Assembly (NCBI RefSeq): GCF_900101905.1
Contig: NZ_FNAJ01000007.1
Coordinates: 1 to 64,000, forward strand
DNA: 64,000 nt
Source: Myxococcus virescens
Lineage (GTDB): Bacteria > Myxococcota > Myxococcia > Myxococcales > Myxococcaceae
Direction of reading: 5' to 3'
The position numbers and the translations under genes were made by a program. The notes under the pieces were generated by a model. The model did no database searches. It was not told the DNA's origin and saw only the letters and a program-made list of their open reading frames with translations. Positions 50,513-59,379 of this stretch are shown here, in pieces (position 1 is the stretch's first letter; every line of letters begins with the position of its first letter).

Positions 50513-52567
50513 TCAGGAAGCGCGCGCTTGGGGCGGGCGAGTGCCCTCGCTGGCGACGCGCTGGGACTCCGTGAGAACAGCGCGTCTCAAGTCCGTCAGC
50601 AGCCGCGTCGCCTCTCCCTGCTGGAGCGGGCGACCGCCAAAGCGGGCTTCCAGGTAGCGCCGGGTGACGGGCGTCAGGGCGGGGGACAGCGGGTGCCGCT
50701 CCCGGGCGAGCCGAGCATCCAACGCTTCCAGTGTCTCACCGTCGACGCGTGTGATTCGCGCGGAGGCGAGCTGCGCCTCCACCGCGTCCGCGAAGCGCGT
50801 GGCCGCCAACGGCCGCTCGCGCGACAGGAACTGCGTCAGCAGCCGCCAGGCGGTATAGGCCGCGGCGGCCGCGAGCAGCGCGGCACCAAAGGCCCGGGGG
50901 GGCGGCGTGCGGCTGGGCGGCTCGTCCTTCTTCGGGACCTCGCGCGAGCGAGTGAGCGAGCGGACGACGGTCAGCTGATCGCGGAAGTTGTAGTCCAGGA
51001 CGACGTCACGCCACTGCGACTCCACGACTTCATAGAAGTTGATGAGCTGCTCCAGCAGGCGAGGGGACTGGCTCGCGCGGTGGGCTGGCGGCGTCGCGTC
51101 CACGGTGATGAAGCCGCGCCCCGGCACCAGCACGTGCGTCCAGGCATGCGCATCACCCGCGCGAACCACGTAGCCCCCCGTCACGCGCTCGCCGCCGAAG
51201 AAGCCGGTGGCCAGCCGCGCCCGCATGCCCTGGGTGCGCAGCATCAACGTGAGCGCGGTGGCGAAGTGCTCGCAGTGTCCCTGCTTGCGCTGGAAGAGGA
51301 AGTCAGCGACCGGGTCCGGCACGTCGCCGCTCAACTCCAGCGTGTAGCTGTACTCGCGTTGCAGCCACGCGGACAGCTTCCGCGCGGCGGCCAGCGGGTC
51401 GCGTTCGCCATTCAGCACCCGCGCGGCTGTCTGGCCGACGCGGACGTCCAGCCCCTCCGGCAGCGACAGCAGGGCATCCTGCTCCTCCGGGGGCAGGTCC
51501 TGGACGTCGTCGCCGCTGGCGCCGGGCGGGAGGCTGTAGGCCTCATATGAATACGAGATGCCGGAGTCGCGGAAGCGCACCTCGCCGCCGCCCAGTTCGT
51601 GGATTTGCGTGCGCCGGGAGCCCACCTGCGTGTTGGCCACGGCGTTGCCCAGCCGCGAGGGCGTCTCCAGCGCCACCAGCGTGCGCGCGCCGTACGCGGG
51701 CATCAGCTCCACGTGCTGGTGGACCAGGTTCTCCTGGCCCGGACGCAGCGTCGTCATGAACTCGGAGCCGTGGCTGGTGGCGCGCGCGTTGGACCACTCC
51801 ATGCCGTCGAAGACGTCATAGGTGCGGCCCACCCAGTACGCGTCGAGCGTTTCCTTCTCCGGGTCCGGGGTCAGGGTGGCGCGCAGCACGATGCGCGGGT
51901 TGCCCTTGATGGTGCCCGCGCCGCCCAGGCGCACGGTGTTGGAGAAGCCCGCGGTGGCCACGCCCAGGCCGGGCGAGGCGCCGGGGCCAATCATGTTCCA
52001 GTTGAGGCGGGGGAAGAGGATGAAGAAGGCCACGGCGCCCACCACGGCGAAGCCCACGCCCATGGCCAGCGGGCCCATCACCGCGCGCACCGGCACCGGC
52101 TCGCCTTCGGGGACCGCGGACTCCACCACGCCCAGCGCCAGGGCGATGCTGGCCAGCACGCCGAAGACAATCAGGAAGAGGCCGTAGACGAGCTCGCCGG
52201 AGAGCGCCGCGCCGCCCGCCACCATCAGCAGACCTGACAGGTGGACCTGGCCATCGGTGGCCGCGTCCGGCGTGGACAGCAGGCGCTGCGCGGAGATGAG
52301 GCCGGCGAAGGCACAGGCCGCCACCACCAGGTTGAGCGAGCCCGCGAGCACGTTCGTGCCCAGCGTCAGCGCCACGGCCAGCAGCAGCAGCGCGGTGAGC
52401 TTCACCCGGTTGGCGAAGGGGCGCCGCCCCGCCAGCGCGACCACCAGGGCCACGCCGTAGAGGACCAGCGACCAGAGGGGGAGCTGGCCCGACACCGCCA
52501 TGGAGGCGAAGGCGGACCCGGAGCCCAGGTCTCGCAGCACCAGCCTCAGCCGCGTGCCCTTCCTCAT
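50513..52567 (-). CDS. TgpA-type membrane transglutaminase-like protein
   Basis: 684 residues. The first 215 or so residues are about six membrane helices. The transglutaminase fold follows with the triad Cys (QGHCEHFATAL), His (DAHAWTHVLV) and Asp (FITVDATPP). Another membrane segment near 600 and a DUF4129-like C-terminus follow (VEAQLASARI, RYLEARFGGRPLQQGEATRL). It matches TgpA proteins, thought to act in the periplasm. The start overlaps the DUF58 stop by ATGA. It is the last gene of a MoxR-DUF58-transglutaminase operon. Confidence 0.92.
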   Translation of the reverse strand: MRKGTRLRLVLRDLGSGSAFASMAVSGQLPLWSLVLYGVALVVALAGRRPFANRVKLTALLLLAVALTLGTNVLAGSLNLVVAACAFAGLISAQRLLSTPDAATDGQVHLSGLLMVAGGAALSGELVYGLFLIVFGVLASIALALGVVESAVPEGEPVPVRAVMGPLAMGVGFAVVGAVAFFILFPRLNWNMIGPGASPGLGVATAGFSNTVRLGGAGTIKGNPRIVLRATLTPDPEKETLDAYWVGRTYDVFDGMEWSNARATSHGSEFMTTLRPGQENLVHQHVELMPAYGARTLVALETPSRLGNAVANTQVGSRRTQIHELGGGEVRFRDSGISYSYEAYSLPPGASGDDVQDLPPEEQDALLSLPEGLDVRVGQTAARVLNGERDPLAAARKLSAWLQREYSYTLELSGDVPDPVADFLFQRKQGHCEHFATALTLMLRTQGMRARLATGFFGGERVTGGYVVRAGDAHAWTHVLVPGRGFITVDATPPAHRASQSPRLLEQLINFYEVVESQWRDVVLDYNFRDQLTVVRSLTRSREVPKKDEPPSRTPPPRAFGAALLAAAAAYTAWRLLTQFLSRERPLAATRFADAVEAQLASARITRVDGETLEALDARLARERHPLSPALTPVTRRYLEARFGGRPLQQGEATRLLTDLRRAVLTESQRVASEGTRPPQARAS

Positions 52568-53532
52568 GCCGCCTCCTCGCCACCGCGTGGGCGCTCGTAC
52601 CCCAGCCACGCCAGCGCCCGCAGCAGGCGCCGCTCCTGGGCCGTGCCCGCGGTGGGCCGGATGCGCTCCTCCGGCGTGTCCAGGCCCACCTCGTGACCTT
52701 CCTCGATGAGCCGGTGGGCCAAGGCGGCCACTTCCTCGCAGCGGCGCTCGAGCGCCTCCGCGTCGAGCCCGTCCGCCACCGTCAGCACGAAGGTGCGCCG
52801 CTCCTCGTGCTCGCGCTCCACCCGCAGCAGCTTCCCGGCGGAGGCGCTCTTCATCCAGTGGATGCGCCGGGCGTCCTCTCCCGGCGCCAGCTCGCGCAGG
52901 CCGCTCAGGTCCCCGTTGCCGTCATTGCGGCGGGGGTTGCCCGCGTCGCCCACGGGGCCTTGCTCCGGCGCGCCCGGGTCCTGACAGGCGTAGGTCCGCC
53001 GCGGGTAGATGAGCAGCGTGCTCTCCAGCGGAAAGGTGCGCGTCTTGGCGAACAGCCCCAGCGGCCAGGTGGTGGTGACACGCACGCCCGTGAGCAGCAC
53101 AGGCCCGCGCTGGGGCGCGGTGAGGTCCGCTCGCACGACGTGGTCCACGCCCGCGGGCAGGTAACCCACGCCGCCCGCGCCGGTGAGCGGCGAGTCCGCC
53201 TCCGACAGCGTGAGGGCGAAGGCGTGGCCCTGGCCGCGGGAGATGGCCCACCGGAAGGCGAAGGGCTCCTGGGCGAAGGCCGCGTCCGCGCCCACGCGCC
53301 GCACCGACAGGTAGCGCAGGCAGCGCTCGGACAGGACGCCCGACACCACCACCATGCTCAGCAGCAGGCCCAGCAGCAGGTAGAGGAGGTTGTTGCCGGT
53401 GTTGAGCGCGCCCAGGCCCACGCCGAACGTCACCACCAGATAGGTGCGCCCGATGCGCGTCACCTTGAGGGTGCGCGGCGGGCGGAGCCGCGAGCGAACC
53501 CGGGCCCACCATGACGGCAGCCGGGGCTTCAC
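52564..53532 (-). CDS. DUF58 domain protein
   Basis: 322 residues. Two membrane helices lie at about 30-65 (YLVVTFGVGLGALNTGNNLL, YLLLGLLLSMVVVSGVL). The DUF58 signature LRELAPGEDARRIHWMKSAS is near 215-235. These proteins are partners of MoxR ATPases in envelope-related complexes. It overlaps both neighbours by four bases, so the three genes are tightly coupled. Confidence 0.92.
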   Translation of the reverse strand: MKPRLPSWWARVRSRLRPPRTLKVTRIGRTYLVVTFGVGLGALNTGNNLLYLLLGLLLSMVVVSGVLSERCLRYLSVRRVGADAAFAQEPFAFRWAISRGQGHAFALTLSEADSPLTGAGGVGYLPAGVDHVVRADLTAPQRGPVLLTGVRVTTTWPLGLFAKTRTFPLESTLLIYPRRTYACQDPGAPEQGPVGDAGNPRRNDGNGDLSGLRELAPGEDARRIHWMKSASAGKLLRVEREHEERRTFVLTVADGLDAEALERRCEEVAALAHRLIEEGHEVGLDTPEERIRPTAGTAQERRLLRALAWLGYERPRGGEEAA

Positions 53533-54509
53533 CGGGGCGCCGGGACCTTTCGGGCAATCTCCTCCAGCAGGTGCGCCGCCTCGTCGCGCGCGGTCAAGCC
53601 CTGCACGGCGCTGCGCAGCATGATGCGGTGGGCCCAGCAGGGCACCAGCACCGCGCGGACGTCACCGGGCGTGGCGAAGTCCCGGGCGTCCCACAGCGCG
53701 TGGGCCCGTGCGGCCGCGCCCAGCGCGAGCACCGCGCGGGTGGAGGCGCCTCGCTCCAGGTCGCCATGCGAGCGCGTGGCCGTGGCCAGCCGCACCACGT
53801 AGTCCGCGACCGATGCGTCCAGCCGCAGCGCCGCGGCGAACGAGCGCAGGGACGCCAGCTCCTCGGGCTCGGAGACGGTCTCCACCGCGTCCAGGGGCGG
53901 CGTGCCGTCGCGGGTGACGAGCAGCCCGGCCTCCACCTCCGGCGTCGGGTGGCCCAGGGACATGCGCACCATGAAGCGGTCCAGCTGCGAGTCCGGCAGC
54001 GGGTAGGTGCCGGAGAAGTCCACCGGGTTCTGCGTGGCCACCACCGTGAAGGGCGCGGGCAGCGCGTGCGTGGCGCCGTCCAGGGAGACCTGGCCCTGGG
54101 CCATGGCCTCCAGCAGCGCGGACTGGGTGCGCGGCGGGGCGCGGTTCAGCTCATCCGCCAGCACCAGCTGCCGGAAGAGGGGACCGGGGCGGAACTGGAA
54201 GGTGGCCGTCTGCGCGTGGAAGACCTGGGCGCCCAGCACGTCGGCGGGCATCAGGTCCGCGGTGAACTGGACGCGGGCGAAGCTCAGGCCGCAGGCCTTG
54301 GCCAGGGCCTCGGCGAGCGTCGTCTTGCCCACGCCCGGGACGTCCTCCAGCAGCACATGGCCGCCGGCGACCAGGGACGTCACCACGAGCTGGAGTTGGG
54401 AGGATTTTCCCTGCACCGCGCGGCCCAGCTGGGTGGCGATGCGTTCCATCGCCGAGCGCGCGTTTGCGGGGGAAGGCACCGGGGAGAGGGCGCGGGCAGG
54501 CTGGTTCAT
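53529..54509 (-). CDS. MoxR-family AAA+ ATPase
   Basis: 326 residues. It has the Walker A EDVPGVGKTTLAEAL, Walker B LVLADELNRAPPRTQSALLE, sensor 1 FTVVATQNPVDFSGTYPLP, and the arginine-rich LDRFMVRMSLGHP. The C-terminal lid domain is typical. MoxR proteins work as chaperone-like ATPases with DUF58/VWA partners. A TACAGT lies eight bases before the ATG, with TTGGCA 15 bases upstream of it. Confidence 0.93.
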   Translation of the reverse strand: MNQPARALSPVPSPANARSAMERIATQLGRAVQGKSSQLQLVVTSLVAGGHVLLEDVPGVGKTTLAEALAKACGLSFARVQFTADLMPADVLGAQVFHAQTATFQFRPGPLFRQLVLADELNRAPPRTQSALLEAMAQGQVSLDGATHALPAPFTVVATQNPVDFSGTYPLPDSQLDRFMVRMSLGHPTPEVEAGLLVTRDGTPPLDAVETVSEPEELASLRSFAAALRLDASVADYVVRLATATRSHGDLERGASTRAVLALGAAARAHALWDARDFATPGDVRAVLVPCWAHRIMLRSAVQGLTARDEAAHLLEEIARKVPAPR

Positions 54510-54517
54510 CTGCCGCC

Positions 54518-54544
54518 ACTGTAGCCGACTCCCTCGATTGCCAA
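54518..54544 (-). promoter_or_regulatory. Promoter of the MoxR operon, probably leaderless
   Basis: Minus strand TTGGCA (54544-54539), 15 bases, TACAGT (54523-54518), then eight bases to the ATG. The spacing is short but the boxes are good; no Shine-Dalgarno is present. Confidence 0.4.
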
Positions 54545-54604
54545 CACGCCTCGCGTCCGGGCTTGCGGCGCGGACGCTCCCTCCCTCCCGAGGCGGCGAA
54601 GCGC

Positions 54605-54928
54605 CTACGCCAGGAAGACGTCCTCGGGCGTGTAGTAGGCGGGGCGCGGCGACGTCCCTGTGCCCACACCGAAGTACCGGAACATCCGCTCGTGGTGGGT
54701 GGCCAGGCCGCGCAGCTGGACGGGGCGCTCCACCAGGCCTCGCGTCAGGACGCCCACGGCGCTGTCCTTGAACTCCCGCAGGTGGGTGAAGTCCAGGACG
54801 ACCTCACACCCACTCAGGGCGCTCAGAGAGGTCCGGACCTCTTCCGCCGTCTTGCCGTCCAGCGTGCCTTCCAGCCGCAGCGTCACGGAACCTGCGGACT
54901 CCTCACGGTGGATCTGTAGCCCCGACAT
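54605..54928 (-). CDS. STAS-domain protein
   Basis: 107 residues. The sequence SGLQIHREESAGSVTLRLEG, then LSGCEVVLDFTHLREFKDSA and RPVQLRGLATHHERMFRYFG, has the STAS/anti-sigma-factor-antagonist pattern. The usual phosphorylatable serine region reads FKDSAVG. It may take part in partner switching, but no kinase or phosphatase partner is near. The ATG at 54928 follows TTGGAGAG; the frame is open to 55096 without a better start. Confidence 0.78.
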   Translation of the reverse strand: MSGLQIHREESAGSVTLRLEGTLDGKTAEEVRTSLSALSGCEVVLDFTHLREFKDSAVGVLTRGLVERPVQLRGLATHHERMFRYFGVGTGTSPRPAYYTPEDVFLA

Positions 54929-55113
54929 TGCTGTGCTCTCCAAGTTGGCGCGGAGCCTGGGTTGGAGCGTCATCGCTCCAGTCCTTCCACGGAGGACCCG
55001 TGGGGTTCTCCCGCCCGGCGCACAGTGCACATGGTCCGCGGGTTTGGTTACCCCCCACATTGCAACTTTCTCGCGACTGTCGTGCAGCCGTCGCAAGGCT
55101 TGTTGCTCAGCGC

Positions 55114-55845
55114 TCAGCTCTTCTGGCCATTCGTCTTCTGGGCCTCTCGCAGCGTGAGCTGCTTCTCCTGAGCGGCCTTCAGCTTGCGGAATTCCTTCAC
55201 GACCTTGGCGGGGTAGCCGGCCATGAACTTCGTGCGCGCTTCCTTCTTGGCCAGGATGCGGCGGGCCAGCCCGGGGCCGGCGTTGTAGGCGACCAGGGCC
55301 TTCTCCACGGTGCCGAAGCGCTGGATGAGGTCCGCCAGGTACGCGGTCCCCAGCTCCACGTTGGTCTCCGAGTCGAAGAGGTTGCTGGCGCGGCCCAGCC
55401 GCAGGCCGGCCTTGTCCGCCAGCCAGGTGCCGGTGTCCGGCATCACCTGCATCAGGCCCATGGCCCCGACGTGGGACACCGCGTAGTTGTTGAAGGAGCT
55501 CTCGCAGCGGATCACCGCCACCACCAGGAGCGGGTCGATGTTGTTGCGAGCCGCCTCCCGGACGATGGCCACCGCCAGCCGGCGCTGCTGCCGGGCGGGG
55601 AGGCCAGAGGCCTTCACCATCTCCGTGATGCCCAGGGCCTCGGCCTCGGCGTAGTGGGCCTCATCCTCGTAGAGGTGCAGCTTCGCAAGGGTCGCCTTCA
55701 GCTCGGCGTCGCGCTCGGCCAGCTTCGCGCGCAGCTCCGTCACCTCCGACCCCTCGCCCTGGGCGCCTTCCGGCACCTGCACCGGAAACGCGACCGCCCC
55801 CGTCCCCACCATCCAAGCCGCCACCGCCACCGTCCAGCCCCTCAT
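55114..55845 (-). CDS. Lytic transglycosylase, SLT domain
   Basis: 243 residues. A signal peptide (MRGWTVAVAAWMVGTGAVAF) is followed by a short coiled coil (about 35-60) and an SLT domain. The catalytic glutamate is in VIRCESSFNNYAVS. GAMGLMQVMPDTGTWLAD and LVAYNAGPGLARRI are the other blocks. It cleaves peptidoglycan in the periplasm. GGGAGGGG lies before the ATG, and a near-consensus sigma-54 promoter lies 83 bases upstream. Confidence 0.92.
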   Translation of the reverse strand: MRGWTVAVAAWMVGTGAVAFPVQVPEGAQGEGSEVTELRAKLAERDAELKATLAKLHLYEDEAHYAEAEALGITEMVKASGLPARQQRRLAVAIVREAARNNIDPLLVVAVIRCESSFNNYAVSHVGAMGLMQVMPDTGTWLADKAGLRLGRASNLFDSETNVELGTAYLADLIQRFGTVEKALVAYNAGPGLARRILAKKEARTKFMAGYPAKVVKEFRKLKAAQEKQLTLREAQKTNGQKS

Positions 55846-55927
55846 CCCACCCCTCCCGGCGCCGCAGTGCCGCTCGCGCCCCGTGCACTCCTACGGATGT
55901 ACTGACCTGCCGACGGAGCAACGCCTA

Positions 55928-55943
55928 AGCAGCCCGCGTGCCA
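55928..55943 (-). promoter_or_regulatory. Near-consensus sigma-54 promoter of the transglycosylase gene
   Basis: Minus strand TGGCACGCGGGCTGCT. It matches TGGCACRNNNNTTGCW except for one base in the -12 box, with GG and GC ten bases apart. The predicted leader is about 70 bases, the same as at the sigma factor gene. Confidence 0.6.
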
Positions 55944-56082
55944 GAGGTCGCACGTGGCGTGTTTCTCCTTAAGAGCGCCAACGAAATTGCCGTTGCTGGC
56001 GCGCGGGATTCCCCGGTGGAGCTGAAAAAATGCCCGGGTGGGGAAGTGCCGTTCCCAACGGGAGACTGTGAAAAGGACCGGG

Positions 56083-56111
56083 TTGCCCGTCCGGGTTCCT
56101 GTTCCTAGGTT
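56083..56111 (+). promoter_or_regulatory. Sigma-A promoter of the small membrane-protein gene
   Basis: TTGCCC (56083-56088), 17 bases, TAGGTT (56106-56111). The start codon lies 37 bases downstream and has a Shine-Dalgarno. Confidence 0.55.
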
Positions 56112-56148
56112 TGCCCGCGCCAGGCTGTGGTGCGTGGGGAGGTGCGGC

Positions 56149-56307
56149 GTGTACTGGACGATGGGAATCATCCTGTTGGTGTTGTGGGGGCTGGGGCTGA
56201 CCACCGGCTCCACCGAGGGCTACTGGGTCCATCTGCTGCTGCTGTTCGCGATGGTGGCGCTCCTGCTGGCGGTGGTGTCTCAGGGCCGCCGGGCGGCCTC
56301 GGCGTGA
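56149..56307 (+). CDS. Small two-helix membrane protein, lmo0937-like
   Basis: 52 residues. Two hydrophobic helices (MGIILLVLWGLGL and WVHLLLLFAMVALLLAVV) separated by a short glycine/serine turn resemble the lmo0937 family of tiny membrane proteins of unknown role. The GTG at 56149 follows GGGGAGG at six bases. The stop overlaps the next GTG. Confidence 0.75.
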   Translation: MYWTMGIILLVLWGLGLTTGSTEGYWVHLLLLFAMVALLLAVVSQGRRAASA

Positions 56308-56870
56308 GGCGCGGGGCGCCCGAGGTGACGGGGGTGGAGCTGCCCCGGGACTCCGTGGGCTTCACGCGCCGCGAGTGCCCGGAGTGTCAGCGGCCCTTCA
56401 AGACGCGTCCGGGGCCCATGGACTCGCGCGCGGTCCTGCACAAGCTCCTGGGCTTCTACCCCTTCGAGAACGCCCACGAGTGCGTGGAGGGCATTCCCGT
56501 CTGGGGCTGCCCGTACTGCGGCTACCGTGCGGAAGCGGACGCCTTTCTCACGCCCGCCCAGCAGGGGCACCTGGAGGCCGTGGCGCGCGGCTGGGCCAAC
56601 CACGTGCGGTACGAGCAGCTGGCGCACGTGGCGCGCACGCTGTCCGTCAACCCCAGGCCGACGTTCGTGGCGGTGGAGCCGGAGGCCCTGCCGGGCCCCA
56701 TGGAGCCAGAGCCGGACGAGCTGCTGCGCGTCATGCCCATGCTCTGCTGTGGCGAAGAGGTGAAGGTCATCTGGGAGTGGGACCAGGCACTCCACTGCTT
56801 CTCCTGCGGCGCGCGGCATGATCCGATGAGCGGCCGCCAGCAGGTGGAGCTGCGCTTCGTCTCGGAGTAG
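56304..56870 (+). CDS. Zinc-ribbon protein of unknown function
   Basis: 188 residues with four cysteine pairs: CPECQRPF near residue 24, CPYCGY near 70, CC near 150, and CFSCGARH near 168. They could make two zinc sites. The middle is WANHVRYEQLAHVARTLSVN. Otherwise the protein is not recognised. The GTG start overlaps the stop of the small membrane-protein gene, so they share an mRNA. Confidence 0.75.
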   Translation: MRRGAPEVTGVELPRDSVGFTRRECPECQRPFKTRPGPMDSRAVLHKLLGFYPFENAHECVEGIPVWGCPYCGYRAEADAFLTPAQQGHLEAVARGWANHVRYEQLAHVARTLSVNPRPTFVAVEPEALPGPMEPEPDELLRVMPMLCCGEEVKVIWEWDQALHCFSCGARHDPMSGRQQVELRFVSE

Positions 56871-56917
56871 CGCCCGGGGTGGACGCGGGCGGGCGGTGAC
56901 GGCAGGCTGGAGGGGAC

Positions 56918-57988
56918 ATGACGTGGGTCTCCCCCCGGGCCATGCTCGCGTGCCTGCTCCTGGCCGCGGGCGCCGCCGCCGCGCACGACGCCGACATCCT
57001 CTATATCGAAGCGCACCGCGCCCGGCCCGAAGCGCCCGAGGTCCGTCAGATCCTGACGATGACGCCGGAGACGCTGGCCCTGCTCCTGGGCGACGCGGAT
57101 GGGGATTCGCTCCTCACGCGGACTGGACTGGACGCGCGGCGTGACGCCATCGCCACGGGCATCTGGGATGCGATGCCGCTGGCTTCTGGAGCCTTGCCGT
57201 GCGTGCGGACCGCGCACGCCGCGGCGCCGAGGCAGGCCTTCGTGGAGCTGTCCGCCACCTTCACGTGCCCGCCGGGTGGAATGCGCCAGCGCTTCCTGCT
57301 GCTGACGCGGCTGCCGCCAGAGTACCGGGTGATCCTGGGCAGTGTGAGGGAAGGGGAGGTTCCAGGTTCCGTGTTCGCGGATGCCACGCGGCCGGAAGTG
57401 GACGTCCCGGAGGGCGGACGCGGCACGCCGCTGCTGAGCCGCTTCGCGGGCTGGGTGGGCCTGGGCGTGCGCCACATCTTCGAGGGCGTGGACCACCTGG
57501 CCTTCCTGCTGGCCGTGCTGCTGGTGGGGGGCGGCTGGAGGCGGGTGTTGCTGCTGGTGACGTCCTTCACGGTGGCGCACTCGCTCACGCTGGGGGCCGC
57601 CGCGCTGGGCTGGGTGGTGTTGGACGGAGTCCAGGCCCGGTGGGTGGAGGCCGCCATCGCCGCGTCCATCATCTATGTGGCGGTGGAGAACCTGGTGCTG
57701 CGCGAGCACCGGCACCGGGTGCTCGTCACCTTCCTCTTCGGGCTGATCCACGGCTTCGGCTTCGCGGGCGTGCTGGCCGGCTACGGCCTGGGCGAGTCCG
57801 TGGTGACGGCGCTGCTGGGCTTCAACGTCGGCGTGGAATTGGGCCAGGCGGTGGTGGTGGCGGTGTTGCTGCCCATCCTCCGCATGGTCCAGCGCCGTCC
57901 GGCTTTGCACACGAGGGCCGTGAGGGGACTGTCCATCGGAATCCTCGCGGCTGGTGGGTACTGGATGGTTGAACGCGCCCTCGGTTGA
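56918..57988 (+). CDS. HupE/UreJ-like membrane protein
   Basis: 356 residues. A signal peptide ending AAGAAAAHD is followed by a periplasmic domain of about 160 residues. Six or so membrane helices come next. The signature VRHIFEGVDHLAFLLAVLLV matches the HupE/UreJ_2 family, and FGLIHGFGFAGVLAGYGLGE follows. Members are linked to metal (nickel or cobalt) transport in some bacteria, but no metalloenzyme gene is nearby. GGAGGGG lies before the ATG. Confidence 0.87.
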   Translation: MTWVSPRAMLACLLLAAGAAAAHDADILYIEAHRARPEAPEVRQILTMTPETLALLLGDADGDSLLTRTGLDARRDAIATGIWDAMPLASGALPCVRTAHAAAPRQAFVELSATFTCPPGGMRQRFLLLTRLPPEYRVILGSVREGEVPGSVFADATRPEVDVPEGGRGTPLLSRFAGWVGLGVRHIFEGVDHLAFLLAVLLVGGGWRRVLLLVTSFTVAHSLTLGAAALGWVVLDGVQARWVEAAIAASIIYVAVENLVLREHRHRVLVTFLFGLIHGFGFAGVLAGYGLGESVVTALLGFNVGVELGQAVVVAVLLPILRMVQRRPALHTRAVRGLSIGILAAGGYWMVERALG

Positions 57989-58013
57989 ATCCCGCGCTCG
58001 GCGTTCCTACGTT
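57985..58013 (+). promoter_or_regulatory. Sigma-A promoter at the end of the HupE-like gene
   Basis: TTGAAT (57985-57990) overlaps the stop codon of the upstream gene. A 17-nt spacer and TACGTT (58008-58013) follow. It would drive the gene at 58047. Confidence 0.5.
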
Positions 58014-58046
58014 GGCGACTTGAAGGTAGGGAACAGGGGGACGTCA

Positions 58047-58520
58047 ATGGGTGCGAGGCATACCCGGTTGGCCGCGGCGCTGGCCGCCGCGTGGGAGGCG
58101 GAGGTCGTCTCCGCCCGGCGGATGACGGCGCTGGCGGAGCGAATCGCGGATGCGAGGGTCCGGGCACGGCTGATGGTGTTGGCCGCGTTCTGCCGGGCTC
58201 ACGCGTCGCGATTGCTCGCACGGCTGGCCGCGCTGGGCCGAGGTCCACTGCCGGTTCCTCCCGAGGACATCGAGCTGGATTCGGATACGTTGCTGGAACT
58301 GCGCCGCGAGGGGGCCTTCGCCCGCGCGTCGGCCGCCCGCTATGAGACGACCGCGGAGCTGGCCCGTCAGCAGGCGGATCTCTCCTCCGCGTGGGTCTGC
58401 GAGCTGAACCGCACCGAGGAGCAGGACCGCTCCCGGGAGCTGCTGTCCCTGGCCGAAGGGGCCCTGGGGCCCGTGGTCCACACCGACGCGCCGGCCAGCG
58501 CCGCCCCGGGTGACTCATGA
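58047..58520 (+). CDS. Helical protein of unknown function
   Basis: 157 residues, largely alpha-helical and Ala/Arg/Glu-rich. LAAALAAAWEAEVVSARRMT, LAERIADARVRARLMVLAAF and AARYETTAELARQQADLSSA suggest a four-helix bundle of ferritin-like type, but the metal-ligand pattern is not evident. The ATG at 58047 follows AGGGGGAC. No function can be given. Confidence 0.7.
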   Translation: MGARHTRLAAALAAAWEAEVVSARRMTALAERIADARVRARLMVLAAFCRAHASRLLARLAALGRGPLPVPPEDIELDSDTLLELRREGAFARASAARYETTAELARQQADLSSAWVCELNRTEEQDRSRELLSLAEGALGPVVHTDAPASAAPGDS

Positions 58521-58586
58521 GGGAATGACATGGGTTTCTCGCTCTGCCGGTGACAGTTACCGTGCATTGGGCGTAGAAATCCGTTC

Positions 58587-59357
58587 ATGGCGAAGGAGAG
58601 CTACAACGACCTCATCTTCCAGCTGGGCGATCTGGCTCGGGACAGGTTGCCGGGCAAGCCCACCTGTCCCCGTTCCATGGACCGCGTCTACCGCGCCGAA
58701 GAGGCGGTGGTGGCGCGCCGGGATGAACTGGCGGCGCTCGAGCAGGAGATGAACGACGAGGACGCGGCGTATTCGGACTTTCTCGCCGAGCAGGGCGAGG
58801 AGCGGGCGAAGCACGCCGTCATCGTCAAGAAGTGGAAGAAGGCGGTGGACGCCATCGACGGCAAGGTGAAGGAGCTGCGCAAGACGCTCGCGTCTCGCAA
58901 GGCCGAACAGCGCTACGCCGAGGATGGTCTGGTCAAGCTCGAGAAGAAGATCAGCGACATGGAGCTGACCGGCGAGCCGCCCGACAAGATCGAACTGGCC
59001 CGCGGCAACCTCAAGAAGAACCGGCTCCAGCAGATGCGGCTCGGTCGGCAACTGGAGGATCTGGAGTCCAGCCTGGCCACCGCCCTCACGCCCGTGCCCG
59101 GTCAGCCCGGCGCGGCCGGCATCCTGGCGCACAAGCGCATGCTGGAGATGGAGGACGAGGCGGAGGAGCGGAAGCTCGACCACGAGCACCGCATGGCGGA
59201 GCTCGACCAGGCCATCGCCGCCAAGGAGGAACAGGTCCAGGCGGCGGAGGATTATCTGGATCAAGCACTGTTCCTCCTGGGCGAAGACGTGTATGCACAG
59301 CGCATCAACGATGCGCAGCTCGCACCGTTCTACCCGCGGTTGGATCGCGCGCAGTGA
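58587..59357 (+). CDS. Coiled-coil protein of unknown function
   Basis: 256 residues. Long coiled-coil segments span about 35-115 and 115-240, with heptads such as AEEAVVARRDELAALEQEMN and MAELDQAIAAKEEQVQAAED. There is no signal peptide or membrane helix, so it is cytoplasmic. TAGAAA lies seven bases before the ATG with no Shine-Dalgarno. The role is unknown. Confidence 0.78.
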   Translation: MAKESYNDLIFQLGDLARDRLPGKPTCPRSMDRVYRAEEAVVARRDELAALEQEMNDEDAAYSDFLAEQGEERAKHAVIVKKWKKAVDAIDGKVKELRKTLASRKAEQRYAEDGLVKLEKKISDMELTGEPPDKIELARGNLKKNRLQQMRLGRQLEDLESSLATALTPVPGQPGAAGILAHKRMLEMEDEAEERKLDHEHRMAELDQAIAAKEEQVQAAEDYLDQALFLLGEDVYAQRINDAQLAPFYPRLDRAQ

Positions 59358-59379
59358 GAGAGGCACCCGCCCGTAGTGC

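Larger units (their letters stand above)
55846..56148. other. Divergent regulatory spacer
   Basis: 303 bases without a gene between the transglycosylase (minus) and a small membrane-protein gene (plus). It holds a sigma-54 candidate on the minus strand (55928-55943) and a sigma-A promoter on the plus strand (56083-56111). Two inverted-repeat-rich stretches lie between them. Confidence 0.5.
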
